Shown: positions 52,732 through 61,947, counted from the stretch's first letter. The stretch is DNA of 64,000 bases from CAVSCD01 sp963726335 (GCA_963726335.1 CAVSCD010000004.1:62001-126000); one strand, 5' to 3'. Notes: generated from the sequence alone by a model not told the origin. Numbers and translations: made by a program.

Positions 52732-54105
52732 ATGGACACCACAGGATTCCTGATCATTGCGCTGGCGCTGCTTTTCGTGGCGGCGGTGATTCTCATCGCG
52801 GCGCTTGTTCGCCGGCGCCCCGCCGTCGACCTGTCCCCGATTCAGGCCAGGGTGGAGTCCATCGAGAGGGGGCAGGAGCGGACGAGCCGGGAGTTTCGGG
52901 AAGAGGCCTCCAGGACCCGCGACGAGGCCAGCTCGCAGTCCCGCGCGCTCCGCGAGGAGGTCAGCTCCACTTTCAAGGGCTTCAACGATTCCGTACTCAC
53001 CCAGCTGACGCAGCTCATCGGGCTCGAAAAGCAGCAGCTCAGCGACTTCTCGGAGAAGCTCAGCGCTCTCACCAGGAGCAATGAGGACAAGATCGGCGAG
53101 CTCAAGACGACCGTCGAGGTCCGCCTGGATCGCATCCAGTCGGATAATGCCGGCAAGCTCGAGGAAATGCGGAAGACCGTGGACGAGAAGCTGCAGGGGA
53201 CGCTCGAAAAGCGTCTGGGGGAATCCTTCCAGATGGTCAGTGAGCGGCTGGAGCAGGTCCACAAGGGGCTGGGGGAGATGCAGAACCTGGCCAGCGGGGT
53301 CGGCGACCTGAAGAAGGTGCTCACCAACGTCAAGGCCCGGGGCACTTGGGGAGAAGTCCAGCTGGGAAACCTCCTGGAACAGGTCCTCACGCCCGACCAG
53401 TACGCCAAGAATGTCGCGACCAACCCGAACACCGCCGACCGCGTCGAATACGCGATCAGGCTCCCGGGCGGGGACGAGGACCGCTCCAAATGCGTCTGGC
53501 TCCCGATCGACGCCAAGTTCCCGAAAGAGGACTACGAGCGACTGGTCGACGCATCGGAAAGGGGAGACCCGGCCGCGGTCGAAGACGCCGTCCGGGCACT
53601 CGAGATCCGGATCAAGGCTGAAGCCAAGGACATCCGGGACAAGTACCTCGACCCCCCGAACACCACGGATTTCGGCGTGCTCTTCCTGCCGACCGAGGGG
53701 CTTTACGCGGAGGTCCTGCGCCGGGCCGGGCTGACGGATCTTCTGCAGCGGGAATACCGGGTGGCGGTGGCGGGGCCGACGACTTTTGCGGCTCTCCTCA
53801 ACAGCCTCCAGATGGGCTTCAAGACCCTGGCCATCCAGCAACGGTCGAGCGAGGTCTGGAACGTGCTGGGGGCCGTCAAGACGGAGTTCGCCAAGTTCGG
53901 CACGGTCATGGACAAGATCCACAAGAAGCTCCAGGAAGCGTCGAACGAGATCGACAACGCCAAGCGACGCAGCCGGGTGCTCGAGCGGAAGCTCCGTGAC
54001 GTGCACGAGCTCCCCGGACCTCAAGCGCAATCACTCCTGGGGTTGGTCGAAGAGGCGACAGGGGAACCGCCGGACGACGAGCCCGGCCCCGACGAGCAGA
54101 GCTGA
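52732..54105 (+). CDS. rmuC: DNA recombination protein RmuC
   Basis: The 457-residue protein has an N-terminal membrane helix (GFLIIALALLFVAAVILIAAL) and a long coiled-coil (residues ~35-190). The conserved nuclease-like RmuC core follows: NVKARGTWGEVQLGNLLEQV, VWLPIDAKFPKEDYERLVDA, FGVLFLPTEGLYAEVLRR, AGPTTFAALLNSLQMGFKTL. RmuC limits inversions and is linked to DNA crosslink repair. The C-terminus is acidic (PDDEPGPDEQS). No operon partner is seen. Confidence 0.95.
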   Translation: MDTTGFLIIALALLFVAAVILIAALVRRRPAVDLSPIQARVESIERGQERTSREFREEASRTRDEASSQSRALREEVSSTFKGFNDSVLTQLTQLIGLEKQQLSDFSEKLSALTRSNEDKIGELKTTVEVRLDRIQSDNAGKLEEMRKTVDEKLQGTLEKRLGESFQMVSERLEQVHKGLGEMQNLASGVGDLKKVLTNVKARGTWGEVQLGNLLEQVLTPDQYAKNVATNPNTADRVEYAIRLPGGDEDRSKCVWLPIDAKFPKEDYERLVDASERGDPAAVEDAVRALEIRIKAEAKDIRDKYLDPPNTTDFGVLFLPTEGLYAEVLRRAGLTDLLQREYRVAVAGPTTFAALLNSLQMGFKTLAIQQRSSEVWNVLGAVKTEFAKFGTVMDKIHKKLQEASNEIDNAKRRSRVLERKLRDVHELPGPQAQSLLGLVEEATGEPPDDEPGPDEQS

Positions 54106-54256
54106 ACAGCCGGAGCCCCCTCTCCCTGGCAGTAACCTTTCGCCGTCTACGGCGCGATCAAGGCGATTTTCGGACCTCGGGACAGGCCGAAGTTGCCGCT
54201 GAGGAGAATGGATCGATCGGAGGCGATGGGTGCACTGGCCGTCGGGATGGGCAGGA

Positions 54257-56464
54257 TTACGGCCGGATCGAGAGCGTGATCTTGACGACGCCGCGGTCCC
54301 CGAGCGAGTAGAAACGGGCCGCCGGGTCGTAACGCCTCTCCCAGTTGGTGTTGTAGACGAAATAGATATCGTTTCCCGGCGAGATCTGCCAGCGGAGCCG
54401 GGCGTTCCAGCCCAACTTCCTCGAGATGTCGTCGTACTGGATGTAGTTCATCAGCCCGAGGTCCGGCGATAGGAAGATATCGGCTTTGACCTGGTAGATA
54501 TTCTCGTCAAACCGGCCCTCAGGGAGGTTCCCCCTCACCAGGTCGGTCTCGAACGACAGGTTGAGGTGGCCGCCCAGCTTGGCCGTCAGCCCGAGGGTCG
54601 TTTGGTTGAGGTGACCCGAGTAGAACTCGCCGAAGCTGTAGGCGGCCTCGAAGATCACCGGCCGGTGGGAGGCGGTGTTGAGCGAGGCCTGATAGCTGGT
54701 GAAGTTGTATGCTCCCTTGGGGATAACGACACCGGGAGCGACCTCGAAATCGTAGGGGAGGACGTCGCGGTTGGGTTCGATCTGGAACGCCAGCCGCTCG
54801 CCGCTTTCCGTCTGGAAGCTGAGCGGCGTCAGGTCGACGCGCCGCGTTTCGAGCTTTCCTGAGAGGTCCCAGTAATAGTCAAAGCTCGTCTGAAAAAAAA
54901 ACTGCCGGACGAGCTCATCCAGGAAGCCCCGGCTGGGTCTCGGCTGGTAGGCCAGGCGGACAAAGAACGTCTGGATGCTGGGGCGCAGCATGAACCCGAC
55001 CCCCGGGTCCAGGGCCTCTCCGTAGTAGGCGTAGGTGGACTCGACATTCCAAAGATCGTTGGGGTAATTGGCCCTGAGCCCGAACCCTTCGTGCCCCCCG
55101 GGTTTATTGTTCCAGTTGTAGGCCGACCAGGCCGCGAGCATCAGGTTCTTATTCCCCATGAACCGGGAAGTCGAATAATTGAAATCCACGGCGGCCAGCG
55201 TGTTCCGTTCGCCCGTCGGGCTGCCGTTGGTGAAGATCGCGCCGACTTTGCTTTCGGCGAATATGTTCTGGGTGACCCTCGCGGCGAACATGTTGCTCCC
55301 GGGCAGGCCGGGGTAATCGCCTGTCTGGACGTCGAGCGCCGAGATATTCGTGTTGCCGATCTTGCCGTAGAGCTTGGCGCCGAACCGGACCGGGATCTGT
55401 TCGCCCTCGAACAGGCCGATCCGGCGGCTGAAAAACGGGATGAAGCTGATGCTCGAGCTGAAGTTGAAGTTCTCCGAGCCCTCGAGAAAGAACATCCGCT
55501 TTTCCGGGAAAAAGAGAGGGAAGCGGGTCAGGTTGATCTGGCGTTCGTCCACCTCGGTCTCGGCGAAATCCATGTTGTAGCTGAGGACGCCGACGAGGTT
55601 GGGCGTGAAGTTCTTGTAGAGATCGAACCCGCCGTCAAGGTCGTTCTCACGGCCCCCGCCGGTGCCGGCGGCAGCCTGGGAACTCGCCGAGCTGACCAAC
55701 CCGTAGGGCCGGAAGGTGATTCCCTTTCCCTGCCGGATATCGGCGATTCCCGAGAGGGCGGCCGCCTCCATGGGGTTATTGAAGTTGCTGTCGCGGTTCG
55801 TCCCGGAGAGCCGGGCCGTCTCCAGCTTGCGGGGGATGACGCGCTCGACGTTGACGCCCCAGACGGAGAGGCCGGGCTTGAAAGAGATCGTCTTGAAGGG
55901 GATCCGGAGCTCGGCGCTCCAGCCGGTTTCAAGAACACGGCTATCAGCCTCCCAGATGCCGTCCCAATTGAGGCTGGGCTCGCCGCCGTACACCAGGCCT
56001 TCGCTCCTTGCGCCGAGGGGGTTGACATAGAAGACATACGCCGTCCGCTTGTCCTGGAAAGGGTCGATGAGGACGCGGATCAGGTCGTCGGTCGAGCTCT
56101 GGCCGCCGCCGTGGTGATAGCCGTAGCGGCCGCCCCCGGAGCCGCCGGCGCTGTCGTGGGCCATGGTGTTGGCGGCGATCCGTCGGGGCTCCCGGTCGAA
56201 ACAGATGACGCCGATATAAAGGTTGGCTTCATCGTAAAGTATCCGCAATTCGGTGCGCTCCGAAGGTTCGGCGTTGGCCTCGGGCTCGAACTGCCGGAAA
56301 GCGTCAAAAGGGGCGGCCGATCGCCAAGCCGCTTCGGACAGGGAACCGTCGATTTTTGGGGGCTGCCCGACGCGCGCCGCCTTGACCTCTACCGTCTCAG
56401 CCGGAGTCGCGCGGGCGGAGCACAGGAGCATCGCGATCAGGAGGAGTCCGCGGCCGCTCACCAT
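54257..56464 (-). CDS. DUF5916 outer-membrane protein with N-terminal CBM9-like domain
   Basis: The 735-residue exported protein has a signal peptide (MVSGRGLLLIAMLLCSARAT). A CBM9-like domain follows (PPKIDGSLSEAAWRSAAPFD, LRILYDEANLYIGVICFD, DDLIRVLIDPFQDKRTAYVF). The long C-terminal region is DUF5916-like (GITFRPYGLVSSASSQ, LTRFPLFFPEKRMFFLEG, and many alternating strands to VVKITLSIRP), best read as an outer-membrane barrel. Family members are common in heterotrophs and are thought to handle carbohydrate, but this is not proven. Start 56464 is chosen for the signal peptide. The frame upstream runs into a repeat element. Confidence 0.85.
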   Translation of the reverse strand: MVSGRGLLLIAMLLCSARATPAETVEVKAARVGQPPKIDGSLSEAAWRSAAPFDAFRQFEPEANAEPSERTELRILYDEANLYIGVICFDREPRRIAANTMAHDSAGGSGGGRYGYHHGGGQSSTDDLIRVLIDPFQDKRTAYVFYVNPLGARSEGLVYGGEPSLNWDGIWEADSRVLETGWSAELRIPFKTISFKPGLSVWGVNVERVIPRKLETARLSGTNRDSNFNNPMEAAALSGIADIRQGKGITFRPYGLVSSASSQAAAGTGGGRENDLDGGFDLYKNFTPNLVGVLSYNMDFAETEVDERQINLTRFPLFFPEKRMFFLEGSENFNFSSSISFIPFFSRRIGLFEGEQIPVRFGAKLYGKIGNTNISALDVQTGDYPGLPGSNMFAARVTQNIFAESKVGAIFTNGSPTGERNTLAAVDFNYSTSRFMGNKNLMLAAWSAYNWNNKPGGHEGFGLRANYPNDLWNVESTYAYYGEALDPGVGFMLRPSIQTFFVRLAYQPRPSRGFLDELVRQFFFQTSFDYYWDLSGKLETRRVDLTPLSFQTESGERLAFQIEPNRDVLPYDFEVAPGVVIPKGAYNFTSYQASLNTASHRPVIFEAAYSFGEFYSGHLNQTTLGLTAKLGGHLNLSFETDLVRGNLPEGRFDENIYQVKADIFLSPDLGLMNYIQYDDISRKLGWNARLRWQISPGNDIYFVYNTNWERRYDPAARFYSLGDRGVVKITLSIRP

Positions 56465-56519
56465 GAGCGCCCAATATACCCGCCGCTCGTTAGAGCTGTC
56501 AAGGCAAGCACAAGAAACA

Positions 56520-56760
56520 TAAGCATCTCCATTCGTGTGATACGAGACGGTCATGGAAAGGGTGGCAGGGCGATAGTCCCTGCCCGCCCGGAGCGGCCGG
56601 GAACCCTCTCCCCTTGGAGGGGAAGACCCCTTCCAACGGTCGCCGGGCTCCCTGCCTCCCCTCCTAGGGCTGCGCCCTGCGGCCAAGGGGTCACACCCCC
56701 CTTGGAACCCCCCCACGGTCCGCTGCGCGAACCGTCGTTGACGGGTGAGGCGAGACTCGC
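56520..56760. repeat. MITE-like intergenic element, copy 5 (about 240 bp, right end lost)
   Basis: The left terminal repeat AGCATCTCCATTCGTGTGAT (56522-56541) is well preserved. The interior contains GGGTGGCAGGGCGATAG, CCCGCCCGGAGCGGCCGGG and CGTTGACGGGTGAGGCG, as in copies 1 and 4. An extra ~90 bases (56625-56725) with a GGCTGCGCCCTGCGGCC stretch are unique to it. The element stops at the end of the convergent synthetase gene without its right terminal repeat. It fills the 299-base gap. Confidence 0.6.
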
Positions 56761-56763
56761 GCT

Positions 56764-59454
56764 TTAGATTTCGAGCGACACTTCAACGATCGAGCTTTCC
56801 GGGTCGGGCCGGATATCGAAGCGGCGTTTGCGGAACACGGCCAGCATCCGGTGGTTGTCCGACGTGGTCATCGCCGTGATCTTTTTTATGCCCCAGTCCT
56901 TGGCGATCCTGATGCAATAGTCCGTCAGGATGCCGCCCAGGCCCTGGTCCTGCCAGCCATCTTTGATGAGGATAGCGTATTCGCCCGATTCGCGCATCGG
57001 GTCGGCGACCAGCCGGGCGACGCCCAGCAGCCGCTTTTTATCGCCCTCGACGAGCTCGACAACGATGGCCATTTCCCGGTCGTAGTCGATATAACAATAA
57101 CGGGTCGCGACCTCATGCGATTGCCAGAAGAAAAAATACCGGAACCGGGAGTAGATGGTTTCCGGAGAGCAGCCGGCGAGAAGCTCCATCCACAGGGGCT
57201 CGTCCTCGGGTTTTATCGGCCGCAGCGTGACCTCGGCCCCGGTCTGGAGGTTGGCTTTACGCACATACTCCTCGGGGTAGGGGCGGAGGGCCAGGTGGGA
57301 ATAGGGCTGGACCGGCCGGCCGATGACCTCCCGGTCGAGCACGATCCGGGCGTCGAGGGCCACAGAGTTCATCCCGCTGACCAGGAGCGGATTGATATCG
57401 AGCTCCCTGATCTCGGGGTAATCGGCGACGAGATAGGATAGCCGGATCATCGCCTCGACGAGGCTGTCCACGTGGACCGCGGGGCGCCCCCTGTAGCCTT
57501 GGAGAAGCGGCCAGATCCGCAGGGATTCGAGCATCCGGCGGGCCAGGCGCTCGTTGAGCGGCGGGAACCCGAGGGCCCGGTCCCGGAAGATCTCGGCCTC
57601 GACGCCCCCGAGTCCCGCCAGGATGACGGTGCCGAAGGTCGGGTCCTTTTTGGCGCCCAGGATCATCTCCACCGAACCCTTGGCCCTGACCATGGGCTGG
57701 ACCGTGACGCCCTCGAGGCGGGCCCCGGGGACGGCCTCGGCGGCCCGGGACAGGATCCTTTCGAAGGCCCCCCAGACCATCTCGGCGTTCCGGAGGTCGA
57801 CCTCGACGCCGCCGGCCTCGGTCTTGTGGACGATATCGGGCGAGTAGATCTTGAGGACGACGGGAAAGCCCACCATCTCGGCGACCTTGACGGCTTCCAA
57901 GGCGGTTTTCACGAGGTGGGGAGTGGTGACCGGAATGCCGTAGGCTTCGACGAAGGTCTTCGAAATGTCCTCGGGCAGGACGTCGCCCTGCCCCGAAACG
58001 AGGGCCTCGAAGCGCTCGCGGAAGGATTCGCGCGGGACGGGGAAATCGACCGAGATGTCTCGCGGCGTCTCGTAGAGGATCTGCAGGTTCCGGGAATAGG
58101 CTACCAGGGTCATGAAGGCGCGGACCGCCCGCTCGGGCGTCGCGTAGGTCGGGACCCCCGTGTCGTTCAGGATGGCGGTGGCCTCGTCCATGCTCCGCGC
58201 CCCCAGCAGGGCAGCCAGGATGGGTTTGGGTGTCCCGGCCGCGAGCAGGCTGATCTCCTTGGCGATGGCCGTCGGGTTCGTCATGGCCTGGGGGGTGACG
58301 ATCAGGAGAACGGCGTCGACCTCGGGGTCATCGAGGACGATCTTGGTTGCCTTGGCGACAAGCTTCGACTTGGCGTCGCCCAGGACGTCCACGGGATTGC
58401 GGTGAGACCAGAACGGCGGCAGGCTCTCGTTGAGCTTGGCGAGGGAAGCCTCCGTCAGCCGGGCGAGGGTCCCGCTTCTGGCGATGAGCGCGTCGGCGGC
58501 CATGACGCCGGGACCGCCGGCGTTGGTCACGATCCCGAGACGAGCGCCTTTGGGGACCTTGTGCCGGCCGACGAGCTCCGCGACGTCGAAGATCTCGCCG
58601 ATGTCGTAGACCCGGACCAGTCCGGCCCTCTGGAAGGCGGCGTCGTAAACCGCATCCTCCGCCGCCAAGGCTCCCGTGTGGGAGGCGGCCACCGCGGCCG
58701 ATTCGGGGAACCGGCCCGCCTTGTAGGCGATGATCGGCTTCGTCCGGGCGAAGGCCCGGGCGGCGGTCATGAATTTCCGGGCCGCGCCGATCGATTCCAC
58801 GTAGAGGATGATGGACTTGGTGTGTTCGTCCTCGCCGAAGTAATCGATCAGGTCGGCGAAATCGACGTCGATCGTGTTGCCGATCGAGACGAAATAGGAG
58901 AACCCGATCTTTTCCTCGAAGCGCCCAGTCGAGGACCGAGGTGCACAGGGCCCCGGATTGGCGAGATGAAGGCGATCCGGCCCTGGCTGGGGCATGGCGG
59001 CGGCGAAACTGGCGTTGAGGTTCAGCCGGCCGGGGACGATGATGCCCAGGCAGTTCGGACCGATAAGCCGCATGCCGCTCCAAGCGCGCCGCCTCGGCCA
59101 GGACCTGTCCTCGAGGGCTTTCCCCCCGGGCCCGGTCTCCTTGAACCCGGCCGAGACGATGATGATCCCGAGGATGCCGGCCTCGCCGCATTCCCGGACC
59201 ACGTCGGGTACCTGGGCGGCCGCCGTGCAGATGATGGCCAGGTCGGGCGTGCGGGGCAGGGTGCGCACGTCCGGATAGCACTGGATGCCCAGCACCGCCT
59301 CGAGCGACGGGTTGACAGGGTAGACGACGCCCCGGAAGCCGCCGCCGACGAGATTGGTCAGGACCTTGCCGCCGACGCTCTTGGGATTCTGGGTCACGCC
59401 GACGAGCGCGATGCGCTGCGGCTTGAAGATGCGGTCGAGATTATGGATATCCAT
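56764..59454 (-). CDS. ADP-forming acyl-CoA synthetase fused to a GNAT domain (Acd/Pat-like), with local frame errors
   Basis: The 896-residue frame contains a CoA-binding domain (RIALVGVTQNPKSVGGKVL), a succinyl-CoA-ligase-like domain with the phospho-His motif AASHTGALAAEDAVYD, an ATP-grasp domain (GFPVVLKIYSPDIVHKTEAG) and a C-terminal GNAT domain (RLVADPMRESGEYAILIKDG, QDQGLGGILTDYCIRIAKDW). It may make ATP from acyl-CoA and/or acetylate proteins, as Pat/PatZ does. Two stretches, residues ~115-125 (59.08-59.11 kb) and ~158-180 (58.92-58.98 kb), are out of family because of compensating indels. The expected QSGALCTSVLDWAL is readable in another frame. Confidence 0.88.
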   Translation of the reverse strand: MDIHNLDRIFKPQRIALVGVTQNPKSVGGKVLTNLVGGGFRGVVYPVNPSLEAVLGIQCYPDVRTLPRTPDLAIICTAAAQVPDVVRECGEAGILGIIIVSAGFKETGPGGKALEDRSWPRRRAWSGMRLIGPNCLGIIVPGRLNLNASFAAAMPQPGPDRLHLANPGPCAPRSSTGRFEEKIGFSYFVSIGNTIDVDFADLIDYFGEDEHTKSIILYVESIGAARKFMTAARAFARTKPIIAYKAGRFPESAAVAASHTGALAAEDAVYDAAFQRAGLVRVYDIGEIFDVAELVGRHKVPKGARLGIVTNAGGPGVMAADALIARSGTLARLTEASLAKLNESLPPFWSHRNPVDVLGDAKSKLVAKATKIVLDDPEVDAVLLIVTPQAMTNPTAIAKEISLLAAGTPKPILAALLGARSMDEATAILNDTGVPTYATPERAVRAFMTLVAYSRNLQILYETPRDISVDFPVPRESFRERFEALVSGQGDVLPEDISKTFVEAYGIPVTTPHLVKTALEAVKVAEMVGFPVVLKIYSPDIVHKTEAGGVEVDLRNAEMVWGAFERILSRAAEAVPGARLEGVTVQPMVRAKGSVEMILGAKKDPTFGTVILAGLGGVEAEIFRDRALGFPPLNERLARRMLESLRIWPLLQGYRGRPAVHVDSLVEAMIRLSYLVADYPEIRELDINPLLVSGMNSVALDARIVLDREVIGRPVQPYSHLALRPYPEEYVRKANLQTGAEVTLRPIKPEDEPLWMELLAGCSPETIYSRFRYFFFWQSHEVATRYCYIDYDREMAIVVELVEGDKKRLLGVARLVADPMRESGEYAILIKDGWQDQGLGGILTDYCIRIAKDWGIKKITAMTTSDNHRMLAVFRKRRFDIRPDPESSIVEVSLEI

Positions 59455-59605
59455 CGGATCTTATGCGGGAAAAAGCAAGCCCTATTCTGCAACAGGCGCG
59501 CCGGGAATTCAACTCTCCGTCGACCGCCGAGATCGCTCGCGTTCTTTCTAATGGCCGCGTTTTCTGATATCATAAAAATCAAACAAATTCCGAGAGGAGG
59601 CTACG

Positions 59606-60073
59606 ATGAAAGGCAATCCCAAACTGCTTGAGACTCTGAATTCGCTCCTGGCCGACGAGCTGACCGCCATCAATCAGTATATGGTGCACGCCGAGATGGC
59701 CGAGAACTGGGGTTACGGAAAGTTGGGCAAGGGCTTCGAAAAGCGGGCCATCGATGAGATGAAGCACGCCGAGAAGCTCATCGGCCGGATCCTGTTCCTG
59801 GAAGGCCGGCCGACGGTCAGCGAGCTTCGCAAGTTCAAGATCGGGGCGGACGTTCCCAAGATGGTGGCCGGCGACCATGCCTTCGAGGCGGACGCCATTG
59901 CGAGCTATAACAAAGCCATCAAGCTGGCCGGCGATGTCGCCGACTACGCCACCCGCGAGGTTCTCGAAGGCATACTCAAGGACGAGGACGCGCACATCGA
60001 TCAACTCGAGGAGCTGCAGGACCAGATCGGCCAGATGTCCCTGCAGATCTTCCTGGCGACGCAAGTCGGATAA
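59606..60073 (+). CDS. bfr: Bacterioferritin
   Basis: The 155-residue four-helix protein stores iron in a 24-mer. Ferroxidase ligands Glu18, Glu51 and His54 and the haem ligand Met52 occupy the same positions as in E. coli Bfr (LLADELTAINQY and AIDEMKHAEKLIGR). The second half carries REVLEGILKDEDAHIDQLEE for the remaining ligands. GAGAGGAGG precedes the ATG. It is a single-gene unit, divergent from the synthetase. No Bfd gene is adjacent. Confidence 0.96.
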   Translation: MKGNPKLLETLNSLLADELTAINQYMVHAEMAENWGYGKLGKGFEKRAIDEMKHAEKLIGRILFLEGRPTVSELRKFKIGADVPKMVAGDHAFEADAIASYNKAIKLAGDVADYATREVLEGILKDEDAHIDQLEELQDQIGQMSLQIFLATQVG

Positions 60074-60111
60074 CGCCGCCGCCCGGCTGCGTCCGGACGG
60101 GTCTCACTCTG

Positions 60112-60300
60112 AAGCTTTTCGATTAAGGTGAGGGCGATAAGCTGATTGAGGGGTGGCGCGGGGGCCCCCCGCCGACCGAACGTTTGATGCCAGCGACTCC
60201 GCTGACCCCGAAGAGCATGAGTGGCCGTTCGGGCGCCTGGGGAGCGCCGTGACAGGACCCCGCTCAAAGACAAAACGGTCACATAAAGGGAGAGGTTTCC
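60112..60300. repeat. MITE-like intergenic element, copy 6 (about 189 bp)
   Basis: The left end GAAGCTTTTCGATTAAGGTG and right end TCACATAAAGGGAGAGGTTT (60279-60298) are weak inverted copies. GGGGTGGCGCGGGGG and the exact hallmark GTGACAGGACCC (60249-60260) lie inside. It occupies nearly all of the 302-base gap between bfr and hutH. Confidence 0.6.
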
Positions 60301-60316
60301 GTCTCACTCCATAAGC

Positions 60317-60345
60317 TTGCTTTTCCTTGCCAGCTCGATTATTCT
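60317..60345 (+). promoter_or_regulatory. Predicted promoter of hutH
   Basis: TTGCTT (60317-60322) and TATTCT (60340-60345) are 17 bases apart, about 30 bases before the ATG and just after the repeat element. A GAGGAGG ribosome site follows. Confidence 0.5.
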
Positions 60346-60375
60346 TATTCCCCCTTTTGTTCGAGGAGGAACACC

Positions 60376-61902
60376 ATGCCCATCACCGTGGACGGTCACC
60401 ATCTCAAGGTCGAGGATGTCGTCAGGGTCGCCCGCCATAACGAGCCGATCGAGCTTCATCCCGACGCCAAAAAGAGGATCGAGAGGTGCCGCGCCCTGCT
60501 CGAGGACAAGATCCAGAAGAAAGAGATCATGTACGGCGTCAACACCGGTATCGGCGAGCTGGCCGAGGTCGTCCTGACCCAGGAGCAAGTCGAGCAATAC
60601 CAGCGGTACATCATTTACAGCCACGCCGCCGGTTACGGCCAGCCGTTGCCCGTCGAGACCGTCCGGGCGGCCATGCTCAGCCGGATCAGCTGCCATTGCC
60701 ACGGCCATTCCGGCCTGAGGCTCGTCGTGACCGAGACGATGAAGGAGATGCTCAACCGGGGGGTGACGCCGGTCGTTTGCGAAAAAGGCTCGGTCGGCGC
60801 CTGCGGGGATCTTGCGCCCATGTCCCAGGTCGCCCTGGCGGTCATGGGAGAAGGGGAGTCGTTCTACAAGGGCGAGCGGCTGCCCTCGGCAGAGGCCTTG
60901 AAGAGGGCCGGCATCGAGCCGATCGTCCTCCATGCGCGCGACGGCCTGGCGATGATCAACGGCTCGAACATGATCACAGGGCAGGGCGTTCTCGAGATCC
61001 ACGACGTCCACCGCTGGCTCAAGAGCTCAGAGATCGCGGCGGCCATGACTCTCGAGGCCGTCAACGCCAACATGAAGGCCTACGACGAGCGTCTGCACAA
61101 GGTCCGCGGTTATCCCGGAGCGCTCGAGTCCGCCGCCAACATCCGCCGGATCACGGAGGGAAGCGCCCTGCTGGCCGGGCTGGGCAAGAAGAAAGTCCAG
61201 GACGCCTACAGCCTACGGAGCACCTCCCAGGTCGTCGGGGCGGCCAGGGATGCGCTCAAGTGGGCCCGATACATGTTCGAGATCGAGATCAACAACGCCG
61301 CCGATAACCCGGTCTTCTATCCCGATGAGGAGCTCGTCCTGACGGGCGCGAACTTCCAGGGGACGCCCCAGGCGCTGGCGCTCGAACTCCTGGGCACGGC
61401 GGTAACGACCGTCGCGGTTCTCTCGGAGCGGCGGCTGAACCGGCTGTTGAATCCCCACTTGAGCGTCGGCCTGCCGGCCTTCCTGACCAAGGGGGCGGGG
61501 ATGTTCTCGGGGATGATGCTCTCCCAGTATACGGCGGGCGCGCTCATCTGCGAGAACCGCGTTCTGTCGCATCCCGCGGCCACGGGGTCGATCCCGGCGG
61601 CCGCCGACCAGGAGGATTTCGTCAGCATGGGCTGGACGACGGCTCTCAAAACGAAGCAGATCATCGACAACGCCCAGGCGGTCATCGCCATCGAGCTCAT
61701 GGCCGGCGCCCAGGCCCTCGATTTCCGGGCGCCGCTCAAGCCGGGGAAGGGTGTCCAGGCGGCTTACGACGTCATTCGCAGCCACGTCTCCCATCTCGAA
61801 GAGGACCGGCCGCTGTACAACGATATCAACACCCTCAAAGAGGTTGTTCAGAGAGGCGAGGTCCTGGACGCCGTGGAGAAGGCCGTCGGCGAGCTGAATT
61901 AG
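60376..61902 (+). CDS. hutH: Histidine/aromatic amino acid ammonia-lyase with Cys at the MIO serine
   Basis: The 508-residue lyase of the HAL/PAL family would deaminate histidine to urocanate. YGVNTGIGELAEVVL (Tyr53), YSHAAGYGQPLP, NGSNMITGQG, the QEDFVSMGWTTAL segment and ELMAGAQALDFRAPL are in place. The prosthetic-group motif reads GSVGACGDLAPMSQ: residue 143 is Cys (codon TGC, 60802-60804) where Ala-Ser-Gly is the rule. SRISCHCHGHSGLRL also departs from classical HutH. No hutU, hutI or hutG is adjacent, so another aromatic or histidine-like substrate is possible. Confidence 0.88.
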   Translation: MPITVDGHHLKVEDVVRVARHNEPIELHPDAKKRIERCRALLEDKIQKKEIMYGVNTGIGELAEVVLTQEQVEQYQRYIIYSHAAGYGQPLPVETVRAAMLSRISCHCHGHSGLRLVVTETMKEMLNRGVTPVVCEKGSVGACGDLAPMSQVALAVMGEGESFYKGERLPSAEALKRAGIEPIVLHARDGLAMINGSNMITGQGVLEIHDVHRWLKSSEIAAAMTLEAVNANMKAYDERLHKVRGYPGALESAANIRRITEGSALLAGLGKKKVQDAYSLRSTSQVVGAARDALKWARYMFEIEINNAADNPVFYPDEELVLTGANFQGTPQALALELLGTAVTTVAVLSERRLNRLLNPHLSVGLPAFLTKGAGMFSGMMLSQYTAGALICENRVLSHPAATGSIPAAADQEDFVSMGWTTALKTKQIIDNAQAVIAIELMAGAQALDFRAPLKPGKGVQAAYDVIRSHVSHLEEDRPLYNDINTLKEVVQRGEVLDAVEKAVGELN

Positions 61903-61947
61903 ACCGGCCAGCCCGATTTCGCCTTTACCCGTATCTTCTGCCAGCCG

